A DNA stretch of 54,701 nt, taken from an uncultured bacterium. GTDB taxonomy: Bacteria > Armatimonadota > UBA5829. Below the pieces are notes generated by a model. It was not told where the DNA came from. It searched no databases and saw only the letters and a list, made by a program, of their open reading frames with translations. Where the stretch lies: contig CALJES010000017.1 of assembly GCA_938074205.1 (NCBI GenBank), forward strand, positions 1 through 54,701, given 5' to 3'. Made by a program: the position numbers and the translations under genes. Shown here in pieces: positions 35,098 to 44,272 of the stretch (the first letter of the stretch is position 1; every line of letters begins with the position of its first letter).

Positions 35098-36012
35098 ATG
35101 AGAGAGCCCTGCATAGTAGGATTCGGAATAGCGTGCCTCGATTACCTATTCGTCGCGCCCAAAGCTACCCCGGGGGGATTCGCCCCAATACTCGACTACA
35201 AGGTTGAGGGCGGCGGACTTACAGGAACCGCTCTGGTTGCGGCATCGCGGCTGGGTGCCAGGGCCATAATGCTCGGTCGGATCGGAAGTGATGACATTGG
35301 CGAGCAAATCGTGAAAGGCCTGGAAGCTGAAGGAGTCGACACTTCCCATCTGATCCGCCTGCCTGGCGCGACGAGTTACTTCTCAGTGGTGCATGTTGAC
35401 GCTGAAACGGCTGAGCGCACAATCTATGGTCGAGAAGAACAGAACATGGAGTGTTCTACGGACCTGATTCCCCTTGAAGTGATATCGAAAGCAGAAGTAT
35501 TGGTGCTGGACCCTCACTGGCCTGAAGGCGCACTGGTAGTTGCGCGGAAGGCTCGTGAGCTGGGAGTTCCTATTGTACTCGACTCCAGTCTAAAGCCCAG
35601 CCACATGGATGTGGTTTCAGAAAGTGATTATGCCATAGTTTCTCGCAGTGCCGCGATCAAGTTCGCTGGTACTGAAGATTGCATTCAAGCTGCTCAAATG
35701 CTGCGGTCGCTTGGCCCTAAAACCGCCGTGATTACGTGCGGCTCCGAGGGGGTATACTACGTAAGCGATAACGTAGAAGGTTACGTGCCTGCTTTCGAAC
35801 TGAAGGCCGTAGATACTACGGGGGCAGGCGACGTGTTTCACGGAGCGTTCGCTTTCGCAATTGCTCAGGAATGGGATTTGCGAGAGGTAATCATTTTTGC
35901 TTCAGCTGTTGCGGCGATTAAGTGCACGGAGCTGGGCGGCCGAGCAGGTATACCGAGCTTGGAAGAAACTCTGCGGTTCCTGCAAGAACACGACGTGCTT
36001 TTACCCAACTAA
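35098..36012 (+). CDS. PfkB-family carbohydrate kinase
   Basis: A 304-residue ribokinase-like kinase. GGGLTGTALVAASRLGA (first PfkB signature) and DTTGAGDVFHGAFAFAIAQ (second signature with catalytic Asp and anion hole) are clear. It phosphorylates a sugar or nucleoside; substrate unknown. Forty-two bases after the polyprenyl synthase gene. Confidence 0.92.
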   Translation: MREPCIVGFGIACLDYLFVAPKATPGGFAPILDYKVEGGGLTGTALVAASRLGARAIMLGRIGSDDIGEQIVKGLEAEGVDTSHLIRLPGATSYFSVVHVDAETAERTIYGREEQNMECSTDLIPLEVISKAEVLVLDPHWPEGALVVARKARELGVPIVLDSSLKPSHMDVVSESDYAIVSRSAAIKFAGTEDCIQAAQMLRSLGPKTAVITCGSEGVYYVSDNVEGYVPAFELKAVDTTGAGDVFHGAFAFAIAQEWDLREVIIFASAVAAIKCTELGGRAGIPSLEETLRFLQEHDVLLPN

Positions 36013-36068
36013 GCCGCGATTGACAGCCCCAAACGCTCAATGTTAGACTCTGGTTCGACAAGGCGATT

Positions 36069-36084
36069 GGAGGTTGGCACCTTG
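36069..36084 (+). promoter_or_regulatory. Ribosome site and TTG start of the isocitrate dehydrogenase gene
   Basis: GGAGG (36069-36073) lies 8 bases before TTG (36082-36084). This decides the start: the first ATG at 36040 would place the site inside the gene and add 14 unconserved residues. Confidence 0.7.
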
Positions 36085-37224
36085 GCTTATCGAATCACAC
36101 TTATTCCTGGAGACGGCACAGGACCAGAGATCACCGAAGCGGCGCGCAGGACTATAGAGGCGACAGGCGTCGAAATAGAGTGGGAAGTAATGCAGGCCGG
36201 CATAGACGTGATGGAAAAATGCGGCACGCCCCTGCCAGACGAGGTTCTGGAAAGCATTAAGAGGAACAAGGTTGCGCTGAAGGGTCCGATTACGACGCCT
36301 ATCGGCGGGGGATTTCGAAGCGTCAATGTAGCACTACGAAAAGCGTTGGATCTTTACGCGTGTATAAGGCCTTGCAAGTACTACCCAGGCATCAGGTCCA
36401 AATACACTGACGTAGATCTAGTAGTCGTAAGGGAAAACACAGAGGATTTATACGCCGGTGTTGAATGGGATGTTGGAACACCGGAAGCGAGGCGGATAAT
36501 CGAGATGAGCGAAGGAAAGATCCGAGAGGATTCCGCAATCTCCATTAAACCCATTTCAATCACCGGGAGCAGAAGAATAGTAAAGCTTGCCTTTGATTAT
36601 GCAATAGCAAACGGCCGCAAGAGCGTGACCGCCGTGTGCAAAGCCAACATAATGAAGTTCACAGACGGGCTGTTTTATCGAGTAGCTCGGCAAGTAGCGA
36701 AGGCCTACGGTGCCCAATTCGAACCTGGGACGCCCGAACCTGATAGCCCGGACCAAGAACTCGAAGCGGAATCGGGTCGCGGGGCACATTTGATATATAA
36801 CGAGAGACTTGTAGACAATATGTGCATGCAGCTAGTACAGAAGCCTGAGCTTTACGATGTGATAGTGCTTCCGAATCTTTACGGGGACATAATATCTGAT
36901 CTTTGCGCAGGATTAGTCGGGGGATTAGGCGTTGCCCCGGGAGCCAATATAGGCACTGAGGCAGCAGTTTTCGAACCGACTCACGGCAGTGCTCCCAAAT
37001 ACAAGGGTCAGAACAAGGTGAACCCTATAGCCATGATACTTTCGGGCGTTCTCATGCTCAGGCACATAGGAGAAGAAGCAGCCGCGGATAAGCTTGAACG
37101 AGCTGTTGCCAAGGTCATCGCCGAAGGGAAGTCCGTTACTTACGACATGAAACCTAACCGAGACGACCCGACGGCCGTCGGCACAAGTCAAGTGGCTGAC
37201 GCAATAATAGAGGCAATGCAGTGA
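36082..37224 (+). CDS. NAD-type isocitrate/isopropylmalate dehydrogenase family protein
   Basis: A 380-residue decarboxylating dehydrogenase. [13 protein letters not shown] starts it; [49 protein letters not shown] and [30 protein letters not shown] favour isocitrate dehydrogenase over isopropylmalate dehydrogenase. About 30 extra residues ([19 protein letters not shown]) interrupt the usual FEDRIVDN region. It turns isocitrate to 2-oxoglutarate in the TCA cycle if the call is right. Its stop overlaps the GTG of the next gene. Confidence 0.9.
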   Translation: MAYRITLIPGDGTGPEITEAARRTIEATGVEIEWEVMQAGIDVMEKCGTPLPDEVLESIKRNKVALKGPITTPIGGGFRSVNVALRKALDLYACIRPCKYYPGIRSKYTDVDLVVVRENTEDLYAGVEWDVGTPEARRIIEMSEGKIREDSAISIKPISITGSRRIVKLAFDYAIANGRKSVTAVCKANIMKFTDGLFYRVARQVAKAYGAQFEPGTPEPDSPDQELEAESGRGAHLIYNERLVDNMCMQLVQKPELYDVIVLPNLYGDIISDLCAGLVGGLGVAPGANIGTEAAVFEPTHGSAPKYKGQNKVNPIAMILSGVLMLRHIGEEAAADKLERAVAKVIAEGKSVTYDMKPNRDDPTAVGTSQVADAIIEAMQ

Positions 37225-37943
37225 ACAACACTGAGAACGCAACAGTAATCGGCCACTACGACGCCAAACAACTTTCCAAACTCCGCATACTGCTGCAATG
37301 GGTGCTCGCACCCATCACCATACTTGTGATCGCTCTGGGCTGGAAGTATCCGCTGCTAGGATTTGCAGTCCCTCTGGTCATACTGACGGGAATTATTGGC
37401 GCTTTCATAAACGGTCGGTACGTGTGCGGGCATCTGTGTCCACGCGGAGCGTTTTTTGATCGAACGATCGCACCGATAAGCCCCAGCAAACCCATCCCGG
37501 CATTTCTGCGAACTAAGCCTCTGCGCTGGACCCTTGTTTTTCTGTTGATGGGCCTTATGATTTACCAGATTGCGCAGAACCCCCGAGACGCTTATCACTG
37601 GGGCAGAGTATTCTGGTTGATGTGCGTGATAACTACCAGCGTGGGGGTCATTCTGGGTGTAATACACCCGCGAACATGGTGCGCACTTTGCCCGATCGGC
37701 ACAATTCAGGCTGCGATCGGCGGCGGGAAAGGTGAGCTTTTGATAAATCCAGATATTTGCCGCGAATGCAAAGCCTGCGAGAATGCGTGCCCTATCAACA
37801 TTCCTATTGTGAAGCACAAAGCTGAGGGCGTGGTCAGAGAACCGGACTGTTTAAGGTGTCCTGAGTGCATAAAGGTGTGTCCTGTTGGCGCGCTCAACTG
37901 GCCCGACTTCAGCAAGCAATCAGGTACGGAGGAAAACACTTAA
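37221..37943 (+). CDS. Membrane 4Fe-4S protein, NapH-like
   Basis: A 240-residue membrane ferredoxin. Four hydrophobic helices carry two Cys motifs at the membrane face ([15 protein letters not shown]). The C-terminal part has two 4Fe-4S motifs, [12 protein letters not shown] and [12 protein letters not shown]. The layout is that of NapH/NosR/CcoG-like electron carriers between quinol and a periplasmic or cytoplasmic partner. The partner is not in the window. GTG start overlapping the previous stop, with GAGG 7 bases before. Confidence 0.9.
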   Translation: MNNTENATVIGHYDAKQLSKLRILLQWVLAPITILVIALGWKYPLLGFAVPLVILTGIIGAFINGRYVCGHLCPRGAFFDRTIAPISPSKPIPAFLRTKPLRWTLVFLLMGLMIYQIAQNPRDAYHWGRVFWLMCVITTSVGVILGVIHPRTWCALCPIGTIQAAIGGGKGELLINPDICRECKACENACPINIPIVKHKAEGVVREPDCLRCPECIKVCPVGALNWPDFSKQSGTEENT

Positions 37944-39007
37944 TGATGCGACGATTAAAGCTGATAGCCGTAATATGCGCACTTTTTGGCGCAGCGCTCG
38001 CCCTTGCCCTCGCAGAACCACCTCGTCACGACTTTCCACCAGTAGGCTGCTGGGAAGTGCTTTGTGGCGATTTTCATATGCACACGGTTAATTCCGACGG
38101 CAAGCTTACCACGCGCGAGCGCGTCGAAGAGTCGTATAACCTCGGTTATGACGTGATAGCGATCACTGATCACGGTAAGCCTGGGCCATATAGGGTTGCA
38201 AGATACCTCGGAGAGCCTTTGGGGCTTATCGTGGTTCCTGGGTTCGAAACAGGTGTCCTGGGTAAGGAGCATTACGTTGCTTTGGGCGCGCCTGCGACTT
38301 TCAAGCCGCGCGATTCCCATCGGTGGTCTGAAAAACCAGGCGAAAAAACCGTTCATTACCAAGAGGAAATGCGAGCGATAGCCGAAGCAGGCGGAATCCT
38401 GTTTCAGGCTCACCCTCCTAACGAGTGGCGCGAGCCGACTGACTGGGGAGTAAAGCAAGGGATAATAGTCGGGGTTGAAATCCAGAACGGCTACGGAAAG
38501 GTTGAATCAGGATCTGGTCCTTTAGGCGGTGTCCAATGTTATCCTCATTCATTCGATTGGGCTCTAAAGAACAACTTGGCACTTTTTGCAAACAGCGATG
38601 TTCATGGTACTCGCAGACAGGGTCCTCAACCCGTTACACTGGTGTTTGTTAGCGAGCGTACACCTGAAGGCGTGATGGAAGCCATACGTGCTAGGCGGAC
38701 TGTTGCCTGGTTTAACGGCATCGTATGCGGACGAGAGGAACTAGTATCCAAGCTTTTGAGTGCTGCTGTGTCGGCCAAGAAATCCGGACCCACCCAGCTC
38801 ACGATCGAGAACTGCAGCCCTATCGCGTTCCGAGCAGAACTTCGGGGCAACACAATCGAGCTGCCCCCATACGAACGAACAAAATTGGAATGGAGTGGAG
38901 GCAGCAGCATGACCATCAGGTGGCTCAACGTCTGGACAAGTCTTACGAGTAATCTGGAGGTGGAGCTCAAAATCGTCGAACCCGAGGCTGTAACAAGTCT
39001 GAGGTGA
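37943..39007 (+). CDS. Secreted PHP-domain protein, copy 1
   Basis: A 354-residue exported PHP protein. Signal peptide [26 protein letters not shown]. Metal ligands appear in CGDFHMHTVNSDG, DVIAITDHG, VVPGFETG, FQAHPP and FANSDVHG. About 90 beta-rich C-terminal residues follow. GGAGG (37928-37932) precedes the ATG at 37943, which overlaps the previous stop. It shares the whole layout with the next gene, so the pair arose by tandem duplication. Export of a PHP phosphoesterase is less usual than the cytoplasmic DNA/RNA types; the substrate is unknown. Confidence 0.88.
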   Translation: MMRRLKLIAVICALFGAALALALAEPPRHDFPPVGCWEVLCGDFHMHTVNSDGKLTTRERVEESYNLGYDVIAITDHGKPGPYRVARYLGEPLGLIVVPGFETGVLGKEHYVALGAPATFKPRDSHRWSEKPGEKTVHYQEEMRAIAEAGGILFQAHPPNEWREPTDWGVKQGIIVGVEIQNGYGKVESGSGPLGGVQCYPHSFDWALKNNLALFANSDVHGTRRQGPQPVTLVFVSERTPEGVMEAIRARRTVAWFNGIVCGREELVSKLLSAAVSAKKSGPTQLTIENCSPIAFRAELRGNTIELPPYERTKLEWSGGSSMTIRWLNVWTSLTSNLEVELKIVEPEAVTSLR

Positions 39008-39046
39008 GCCAGCCTACTATCAAGCAAGATGAGGTGAGAAGAAGCA

Positions 39047-40099
39047 ATGTTTATACAAAAACACGGAATATTCACCTGGTTTCTGGCTATTATAGCAATC
39101 ATAGCAACAACCACTTCGTTCGCGTCTGGCCAAACACAACGTTTCGAGTTTCCCAAAGTCGGTGATTATTTCGTCCTGCGTGGCGACTTCCACATGCACA
39201 CCATTAACTCAGACGGTAGTCTTACCACTCGTGACCGCGTAGAAGAGTCTAAAGAACTCGGATACGATGTGATTGCAATAACCGACCATGGTCGAACGAG
39301 AGCGTATAGAGTAGCCAAGTACGTCGGCGATCAACTCGGACTGATTGTAATCCGTGGTCACGAGACCGGCATAAAGAACGGTGAACACTACGTTGTTTTG
39401 GGCGTAGATTCGGCGTATACGCCGATCGACTCCCACAAGTGGGCCAAGAATAGAGGCGAAGATACTGCCTTCTACCAGGATGCAATGAAGGATGTTGTAA
39501 ATCACGGCGGACTCATTATCTGGGCGCACCCACACACTGGACTGAACGAATGCACGATATGGGGGTCAGAGCAAGGGATAATAGTCGGCGTTGAGCTGAA
39601 GAACGACGTCGTTGGCGAGGGATGGAATACGGAAAAAAGCCACGGGACAAGCTGGTACCCGTTCGCGGTTGACTGGGCGCTCAAGTATAATTGGGCAATG
39701 CTCGCCTGCAGTGATGCTCATGGAAAGCGCAAGAAGAACCCAGCAGTAACGCTTGTATTCGCCAAGGAACGTAGTGAGGAGGGTGTATTGGAGGCTATCC
39801 GCTCCCGCAGGACTGTGGCTTGGTTTGAGGACATGCTTTGGGGTCCCAAAGAACTCCTCTCCGAACTGATGAGCTCCATTGTAAAGGCAACTCGCACGCC
39901 CGACGGCAAGTTTGTGCTCAAAAACTTGGGACCAGTCGACTTGGACGGTGAGGTGCAAACAAATCCTAAAAAGGTCTTCTACCTGAAACCGTATGGCGAA
40001 ACGGTCGTTGAGTCCGCCGATAAGGCTCCGACTGTCAGATGGTTGAATGTCTGGTACGGTTTGAAGGAGAACCTCAGGACAAGTTACACGGTTCAGTAA
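39047..40099 (+). CDS. Secreted PHP-domain protein, copy 2
   Basis: A 350-residue paralogue of the preceding protein. Signal peptide with core WFLAIIAIIATTTSFASG. Ligands in RGDFHMHTINSDG, DVIAITDHG, VIRGHETG, IWAHPH and ACSDAHG. The two proteins align throughout, including VAKYVGDQLGLIV versus VARYLGEPLGLIV and RSRRTVAWFEDMLWG versus RARRTVAWFNGIVCG. GAGGTG lies before the ATG. Last gene of the operon that starts at 33973. Confidence 0.88.
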   Translation: MFIQKHGIFTWFLAIIAIIATTTSFASGQTQRFEFPKVGDYFVLRGDFHMHTINSDGSLTTRDRVEESKELGYDVIAITDHGRTRAYRVAKYVGDQLGLIVIRGHETGIKNGEHYVVLGVDSAYTPIDSHKWAKNRGEDTAFYQDAMKDVVNHGGLIIWAHPHTGLNECTIWGSEQGIIVGVELKNDVVGEGWNTEKSHGTSWYPFAVDWALKYNWAMLACSDAHGKRKKNPAVTLVFAKERSEEGVLEAIRSRRTVAWFEDMLWGPKELLSELMSSIVKATRTPDGKFVLKNLGPVDLDGEVQTNPKKVFYLKPYGETVVESADKAPTVRWLNVWYGLKENLRTSYTVQ

Positions 40100-40139
40100 G
40101 TGGTTTTCCTGAAGCGTATTAAGCCGGAGCTTAGAACTC

Positions 40140-40292
40140 ATGGTTAGTGTCCGTGCCAGGCCTAAGGCGTTGAGCTTGACCTTACGTGTAAGCGGACCGG
40201 CAGATCGCTATAGAGCTGGAAAGCAGGTGCCTGTGACGGCAAATCACAAACCGAGTCTGGAACGTGGCCGGTATGTCGCGGCCGAGACGTGA
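40140..40292 (+). CDS. Possible 50-residue ORF in the convergent gap
   Basis: ATG at 40140 to TGA at 40292, with GGAG 10 bases upstream. The peptide is Arg/Lys-rich, has no signal and matches nothing I know. Its end runs into the hairpin at 40277-40305, which argues for a non-coding 3' region. Kept only as a weak possibility; the rest of 40100-40322 is empty. Confidence 0.2.
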   Translation: MVSVRARPKALSLTLRVSGPADRYRAGKQVPVTANHKPSLERGRYVAAET

Positions 40293-40305
40293 TACCTCGG
40301 CCGCG
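40277..40305. terminator. Hairpin between convergent genes
   Basis: CGCGGCCGAG (40277-40286) pairs perfectly with CTCGGCCGCG (40296-40305) around a 9-base loop. No T tract follows on either strand, so termination is likely but not certain. Confidence 0.5.
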
Positions 40306-40322
40306 CTGTTACCCGTATCAGT

Positions 40323-41396
40323 CTAGTCTATATCTACTATCCTGCCAGTGGCAGCACTCTCGTGCACTGCAGCAGCTATTTTCGTGACTTCTAGGCCCTC
40401 CTCACCTGAGGGGTATTTTCCTTTCAAGTCTTCCAGTCTGGCACCCTGTTGAAGCGCCAATATATTGTAAGCAAAGTCCTGGATCGACTCGATGCCGTAA
40501 CCACTATAGACTGTTCGGCCTTGTTTGTCGACGGTTTCGCGGATAAAGCTGTTGTTATAGGTTCTCATTCCCTCCCCCGCGATGCAAGAGCGTGACCCGC
40601 GGTATTGAGTATCTATTTCCCACACACCCTTTGTGCCGACCAGCCTTATGTCCTGGTTTACAATCGCTTCGAACTCCCGCGGAAGGATCCAACTTAAGTC
40701 GAAACTGACAACAGCACTGTTTTTGAACTCAACCATCGCGCTTATGGAATCGTACGTATCGATTCCGTAATCATTCTTGAGGGTTTCCTTGTGACCAATC
40801 GCGTAGACCCTCTTGCCTGTCGTTTTCATCGTCCAGCAAACAAGGTCGAAGAAGTGAACACCCAAGAACCACCCCGGGCTTGAAGACGGCGCCCAGTGCG
40901 GGAACCACTCCACTGGAACCTCAATTCGGTCTTCCATACAAACCTGTCCATAAAGGATCTTGCCCAACTCGCCAGACGAGACACGGCGTTCCATTGCCAT
41001 GTGCTCCGGATCGTAGCGTTTGTGAAAATCGACCTGAAGGAGCACGTTGGCTTTGCGAGCCGCCTCTACCATTGCCTCGCAGCCTTCCACGGAGGTGTCC
41101 AAAGGCTTTTCGCACAGCACGTGCTTACCAGCCTCACACGCAGCGACCACTATTGGTTTGTGCGTGTGATCCGGAGTGACAACCGTGATACCGTCTAGAT
41201 CTTCCCTTTCCAACATCTCGTTGTAGTCGGCATAGACTGGACAGCCGTAGGTTTTTTGCACCCATTCCGCCCTTTCGGGGTTGATTTCGGCAACCGCCGT
41301 CAGCTCGGCGACGCCGATGCGCGAGAGCTGCGTGAACGCATTGAGATGATTGACGCCGAATATTCCGGCGCCCACTACGCCAATCTTAACCGGCAT
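40323..41396 (-). CDS. Gfo/Idh/MocA oxidoreductase (second)
   Basis: A 357-residue sugar dehydrogenase-like protein. Rossmann start KIGVVGAGIFGVNHLNAF, catalytic Lys in KHVLCEKPLDTS, and the C-terminal GVHFFDLVCW segment. It resembles myo-inositol 2-dehydrogenase-type members, but substrate cannot be fixed. The ATG has a full AAGGAGGT upstream. It lies 102 bases downstream of the glycoside-hydrolase-like gene and is probably transcribed with it, as often seen for sugar-use genes. Confidence 0.92.
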   Translation of the reverse strand: MPVKIGVVGAGIFGVNHLNAFTQLSRIGVAELTAVAEINPERAEWVQKTYGCPVYADYNEMLEREDLDGITVVTPDHTHKPIVVAACEAGKHVLCEKPLDTSVEGCEAMVEAARKANVLLQVDFHKRYDPEHMAMERRVSSGELGKILYGQVCMEDRIEVPVEWFPHWAPSSSPGWFLGVHFFDLVCWTMKTTGKRVYAIGHKETLKNDYGIDTYDSISAMVEFKNSAVVSFDLSWILPREFEAIVNQDIRLVGTKGVWEIDTQYRGSRSCIAGEGMRTYNNSFIRETVDKQGRTVYSGYGIESIQDFAYNILALQQGARLEDLKGKYPSGEEGLEVTKIAAAVHESAATGRIVDID

Positions 41397-41498
41397 TGCA
41401 GCGATACCTCCTTGACTTCAACTGCAGCATTTTACGATTAGTGACCCCACAAACGCAATGATGTGACGAAGCCAGCGTGTGAAACACGATAGCCCTAC

Positions 41499-44090
41499 TC
41501 ACCGCCAATTGAGTTCCAGAGTAACGGATTCTGGCTTGTTCGAAAACGTCACAGCGAGGATTTCGGCATCCTCGTCAATTAGCCATTTCTCCGACGCCGT
41601 CACTACGGGCCGCCGCCCGTTTTTCGCTATACGCAGCACTCCTTTTGTACCAAGCGGGCCGGAAATTCTGAAACGACTGTAATCTGCAGTTTCGATCTTC
41701 TCTTCAACCCTATAAGAGCTATATAGCAACCTAGGTACTCCGGCAAACCGATCCGTTATATCACAATAGAGTGCGCACTTCTGCGGGCCGACAACCGGGT
41801 CATTTATGACAGGCAGCTTAGGGTCCAGAATGTCTACGTACCGACCCCTCAATCGCTTTTCGCCTTCAAATGTGCGCACTGCGACGTAAGGCCCCCTCCG
41901 AATAGCCATATGGTGCTGCTCTCGATACTCGAGACCGGCTTTTTTACAAGCATAGGCCGTGATCCTGCGAAGAATGTCCGCCGACTCCTTGGAGGATGCG
42001 AAGTAAGAGGGCGCGATTCCCACGTGGATAAGCGTGCCTTTTCCGTAGTGGTGTTCCATGATTGCGCAGTTGCCTCCCGGTCCAGAGTATAGCTGCCCTT
42101 GAAGATCCTTGTCCGTATAAAGAGGAATGAGTGTTAAAGGAAATCGGGAGTTTACCTCGAACCAACCCCTGTTTTCGAATATTGGTTTCCCGCGGATACT
42201 GAAATACGAATTCTCTGGTTTGGTGCTGACCTCGACCAGGAACTGATTCTCCATCTCGACTTCCAGGATGGGCTTCGAATCCGCTGGCACAGTGAATTTG
42301 TATACCCAGAATGCATCGCCGTCAGCAAACCGCACTCGACCATTAAAGAAGCTGCCGCTTTCTGCAACAAGATAGTTTTTCTCCTCCTCGCTTCCAGCTT
42401 TGAAATAAGCTTGCTCGATCCCGTTAATCGTAATTTTTGCCCAGGCTACTGCAGCTCCCCAACCGTCTTCAGGAAAGGCATCTCGAAATCTGACGTATAT
42501 CGCGTCTGCCTGTTTGGCAAATCTTTCGAGATCGTAGCTATATACTCTGCGGTTACTGGCGTTTCTGACAGCTTTCTTCTCACGATCTATCTCCTGATAC
42601 TCTTCTGGACCAACTAGTGAGATGAAATCATTCGGCGCACCAAGGCGAGAGTAAAGGTCAGCCTGAGGGGAATTGTAACCGCGCTTTCGCCACCATTCCG
42701 GTAGTGCGTTGTAAGCATCAGTCCCGCCAAAAAAGACCAGCACGCCACCTTTCTTTACCCAGTCAGCTATTGCCTGGTTGTATTCCGGTCTGATGGGCTT
42801 CATGATGTCGTAAGAAAGAAGAATGACTTTGTATGGGTCGAGGTAACCCTTCTCAGGTGCGCGTTCGAGCTGCGCCACTTGGACCGGTATGCCTCTGTAG
42901 ATCAACGGGAGTGTGAGACCGTAGAAACAGTCATAGTTGCTTACGTGAGGCGAACCACGCTGCCAGCCCATAGAATCAGCAATCAGGGTAGCAACCCCCT
43001 GTGTAGCCGTGTCCCACTTTGGATTCTTATGGTTGTGCATATCCTGAAGCGCATTTATGACCGACCCGATCTCTGTCGCAAACTCGTCTGGAACGCGCCC
43101 GTAAATGCGCGTGGGCCACGGCATCACCTCATATGCGTCCACCTCAGGGAACATAAGCGCGGCGACAAGTGTTTTGTGGTAGTTATCTCTATAGTCCTCC
43201 ATAGAGCGATTAGGATTGTCTTCCAGAGGATCCATCAAGAACCACAGGCGCTTGTCGGAACCCCTCACAAGATTGTAGAGACTGGAGTATTCGAGGAAGG
43301 CATTCTCGAATGTGCGTTCTGCCACTACACCCTCGTACCGACAGGGAGAACGAGCCGTGCCTGTCCACACTTGGCCGATAATCTCCTGAAGATTAGGAAG
43401 ACCAAAGCACTGATAGTGAGGATAAACGATTCCCCAGGCGTAGTAGTTGACTGCAGAGTGACACGCAACCATGCGACGAACCTTAGGGTTCTGTTTTTCC
43501 GCGGCGTCTAAGATGGCTTTCACAATATCGTATTCCATTTTTGCCTTGAGCCGATCAGACTTCCACCGAGCTTCGATTGAGCTCGTAGGATCCTGCCAAG
43601 GCTCACCGTAATGCTCTTGCCAAGCTCGCTTAAATGACTCGGAATACCCAGCCGCCGCGAAGAACTCAGGCTCCTCAGGAATGACCGCGGATGTACCGTT
43701 TGCGATAGCATTAGCGAAATAGTCCAGCGCAACTTTTACTCTGTTCCGAGTAGGCACCATATAGTATGAACCGGGACCGCACGTCAACAGTGTCCCATCG
43801 GCGGTCGTCTGCACTTCATCGGGATGCTCTTTGGCGTATTCCGAGCCGGCGCGAAAACCGTACATCGTTTGGACTATGAAGCCCTTGTCCTTCCAACTCT
43901 GTATTCGTTCCCTGACGTCCGAATAGACAATCACAGCGTCCGTGCGAATGTCATTATCTGGACGATACTCCGTGGGAGTTTGGAAGGAAGTGTAGGGTAT
44001 TCGCGTCTCATTATTTGCGGATATCCCATTTGTGGATATCTCGGAAGCGACGAACAGAACTACTAAAACCGGAGCCCAATACGAAAGCAT
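41499..44090 (-). CDS. Large secreted glycoside-hydrolase-like protein
   Basis: An 863-residue exported protein. Signal peptide MLSYWAPVLVVLFVASEISTNGISA. The first about 350 residues look like a TIM-barrel glycosidase (ERIQSWKDKGFIVQTMYGF, SAVIPEEPEFFAAAGYSESFKRAWQEHYGEPW with candidate acidic residues). Then comes a Rossmann-like segment (YKVILLSYDIMKPIRPEYNQAIADWVKKGGVLVFFGG), as in the trimerisation domain of GH42 enzymes, and beta-sandwich parts. I cannot assign a GH family. GAGGTG precedes the ATG at 44090; a GTG at 44102 is less likely. Confidence 0.75.
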   Translation of the reverse strand: MLSYWAPVLVVLFVASEISTNGISANNETRIPYTSFQTPTEYRPDNDIRTDAVIVYSDVRERIQSWKDKGFIVQTMYGFRAGSEYAKEHPDEVQTTADGTLLTCGPGSYYMVPTRNRVKVALDYFANAIANGTSAVIPEEPEFFAAAGYSESFKRAWQEHYGEPWQDPTSSIEARWKSDRLKAKMEYDIVKAILDAAEKQNPKVRRMVACHSAVNYYAWGIVYPHYQCFGLPNLQEIIGQVWTGTARSPCRYEGVVAERTFENAFLEYSSLYNLVRGSDKRLWFLMDPLEDNPNRSMEDYRDNYHKTLVAALMFPEVDAYEVMPWPTRIYGRVPDEFATEIGSVINALQDMHNHKNPKWDTATQGVATLIADSMGWQRGSPHVSNYDCFYGLTLPLIYRGIPVQVAQLERAPEKGYLDPYKVILLSYDIMKPIRPEYNQAIADWVKKGGVLVFFGGTDAYNALPEWWRKRGYNSPQADLYSRLGAPNDFISLVGPEEYQEIDREKKAVRNASNRRVYSYDLERFAKQADAIYVRFRDAFPEDGWGAAVAWAKITINGIEQAYFKAGSEEEKNYLVAESGSFFNGRVRFADGDAFWVYKFTVPADSKPILEVEMENQFLVEVSTKPENSYFSIRGKPIFENRGWFEVNSRFPLTLIPLYTDKDLQGQLYSGPGGNCAIMEHHYGKGTLIHVGIAPSYFASSKESADILRRITAYACKKAGLEYREQHHMAIRRGPYVAVRTFEGEKRLRGRYVDILDPKLPVINDPVVGPQKCALYCDITDRFAGVPRLLYSSYRVEEKIETADYSRFRISGPLGTKGVLRIAKNGRRPVVTASEKWLIDEDAEILAVTFSNKPESVTLELNWR

Positions 44091-44195
44091 GTCCAAAACC
44101 ACCTCGCGTGCATGTTACGAACAACAGCCCTCCAAGCGCAAGCGCACAAAACCGAGCTTTAACAGAACCATACGCACACGGTAATCGTCTCTTAA

Positions 44196-44223
44196 TTGAC
44201 ACCAGTCGCGAGCGTGGTATAAT
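44196..44223 (+). promoter_or_regulatory. Sigma-70 promoter of the S41 protease operon
   Basis: TTGACA (44196-44201), 16 bases, TATAAT (44218-44223). Both boxes are perfect. Transcription should begin near 44230. Confidence 0.85.
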
Positions 44224-44230
44224 TGAGTTA

Positions 44231-44260
44231 GCCGGGCAGGTTATCCCGGCGGTTTTTGTT
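44231..44260 (+). promoter_or_regulatory. Leader hairpin with T tract, possible attenuator
   Basis: GCCGGG (44231-44236) pairs with CCCGGC (44245-44250), then GGTTTTTGTT. This resembles a short intrinsic terminator placed at the very start of the transcript, before the ATG at 44273. It could also simply stabilise the 5' end. Confidence 0.35.
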
Positions 44261-44272
44261 ACGATCAACGGC

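Noticed and set aside
40100-40322. Possible riboswitch in the gap after the PHP genes
   Set aside because: Genes on both sides point towards this gap, so there is no downstream gene to control, and no known riboswitch core was seen.
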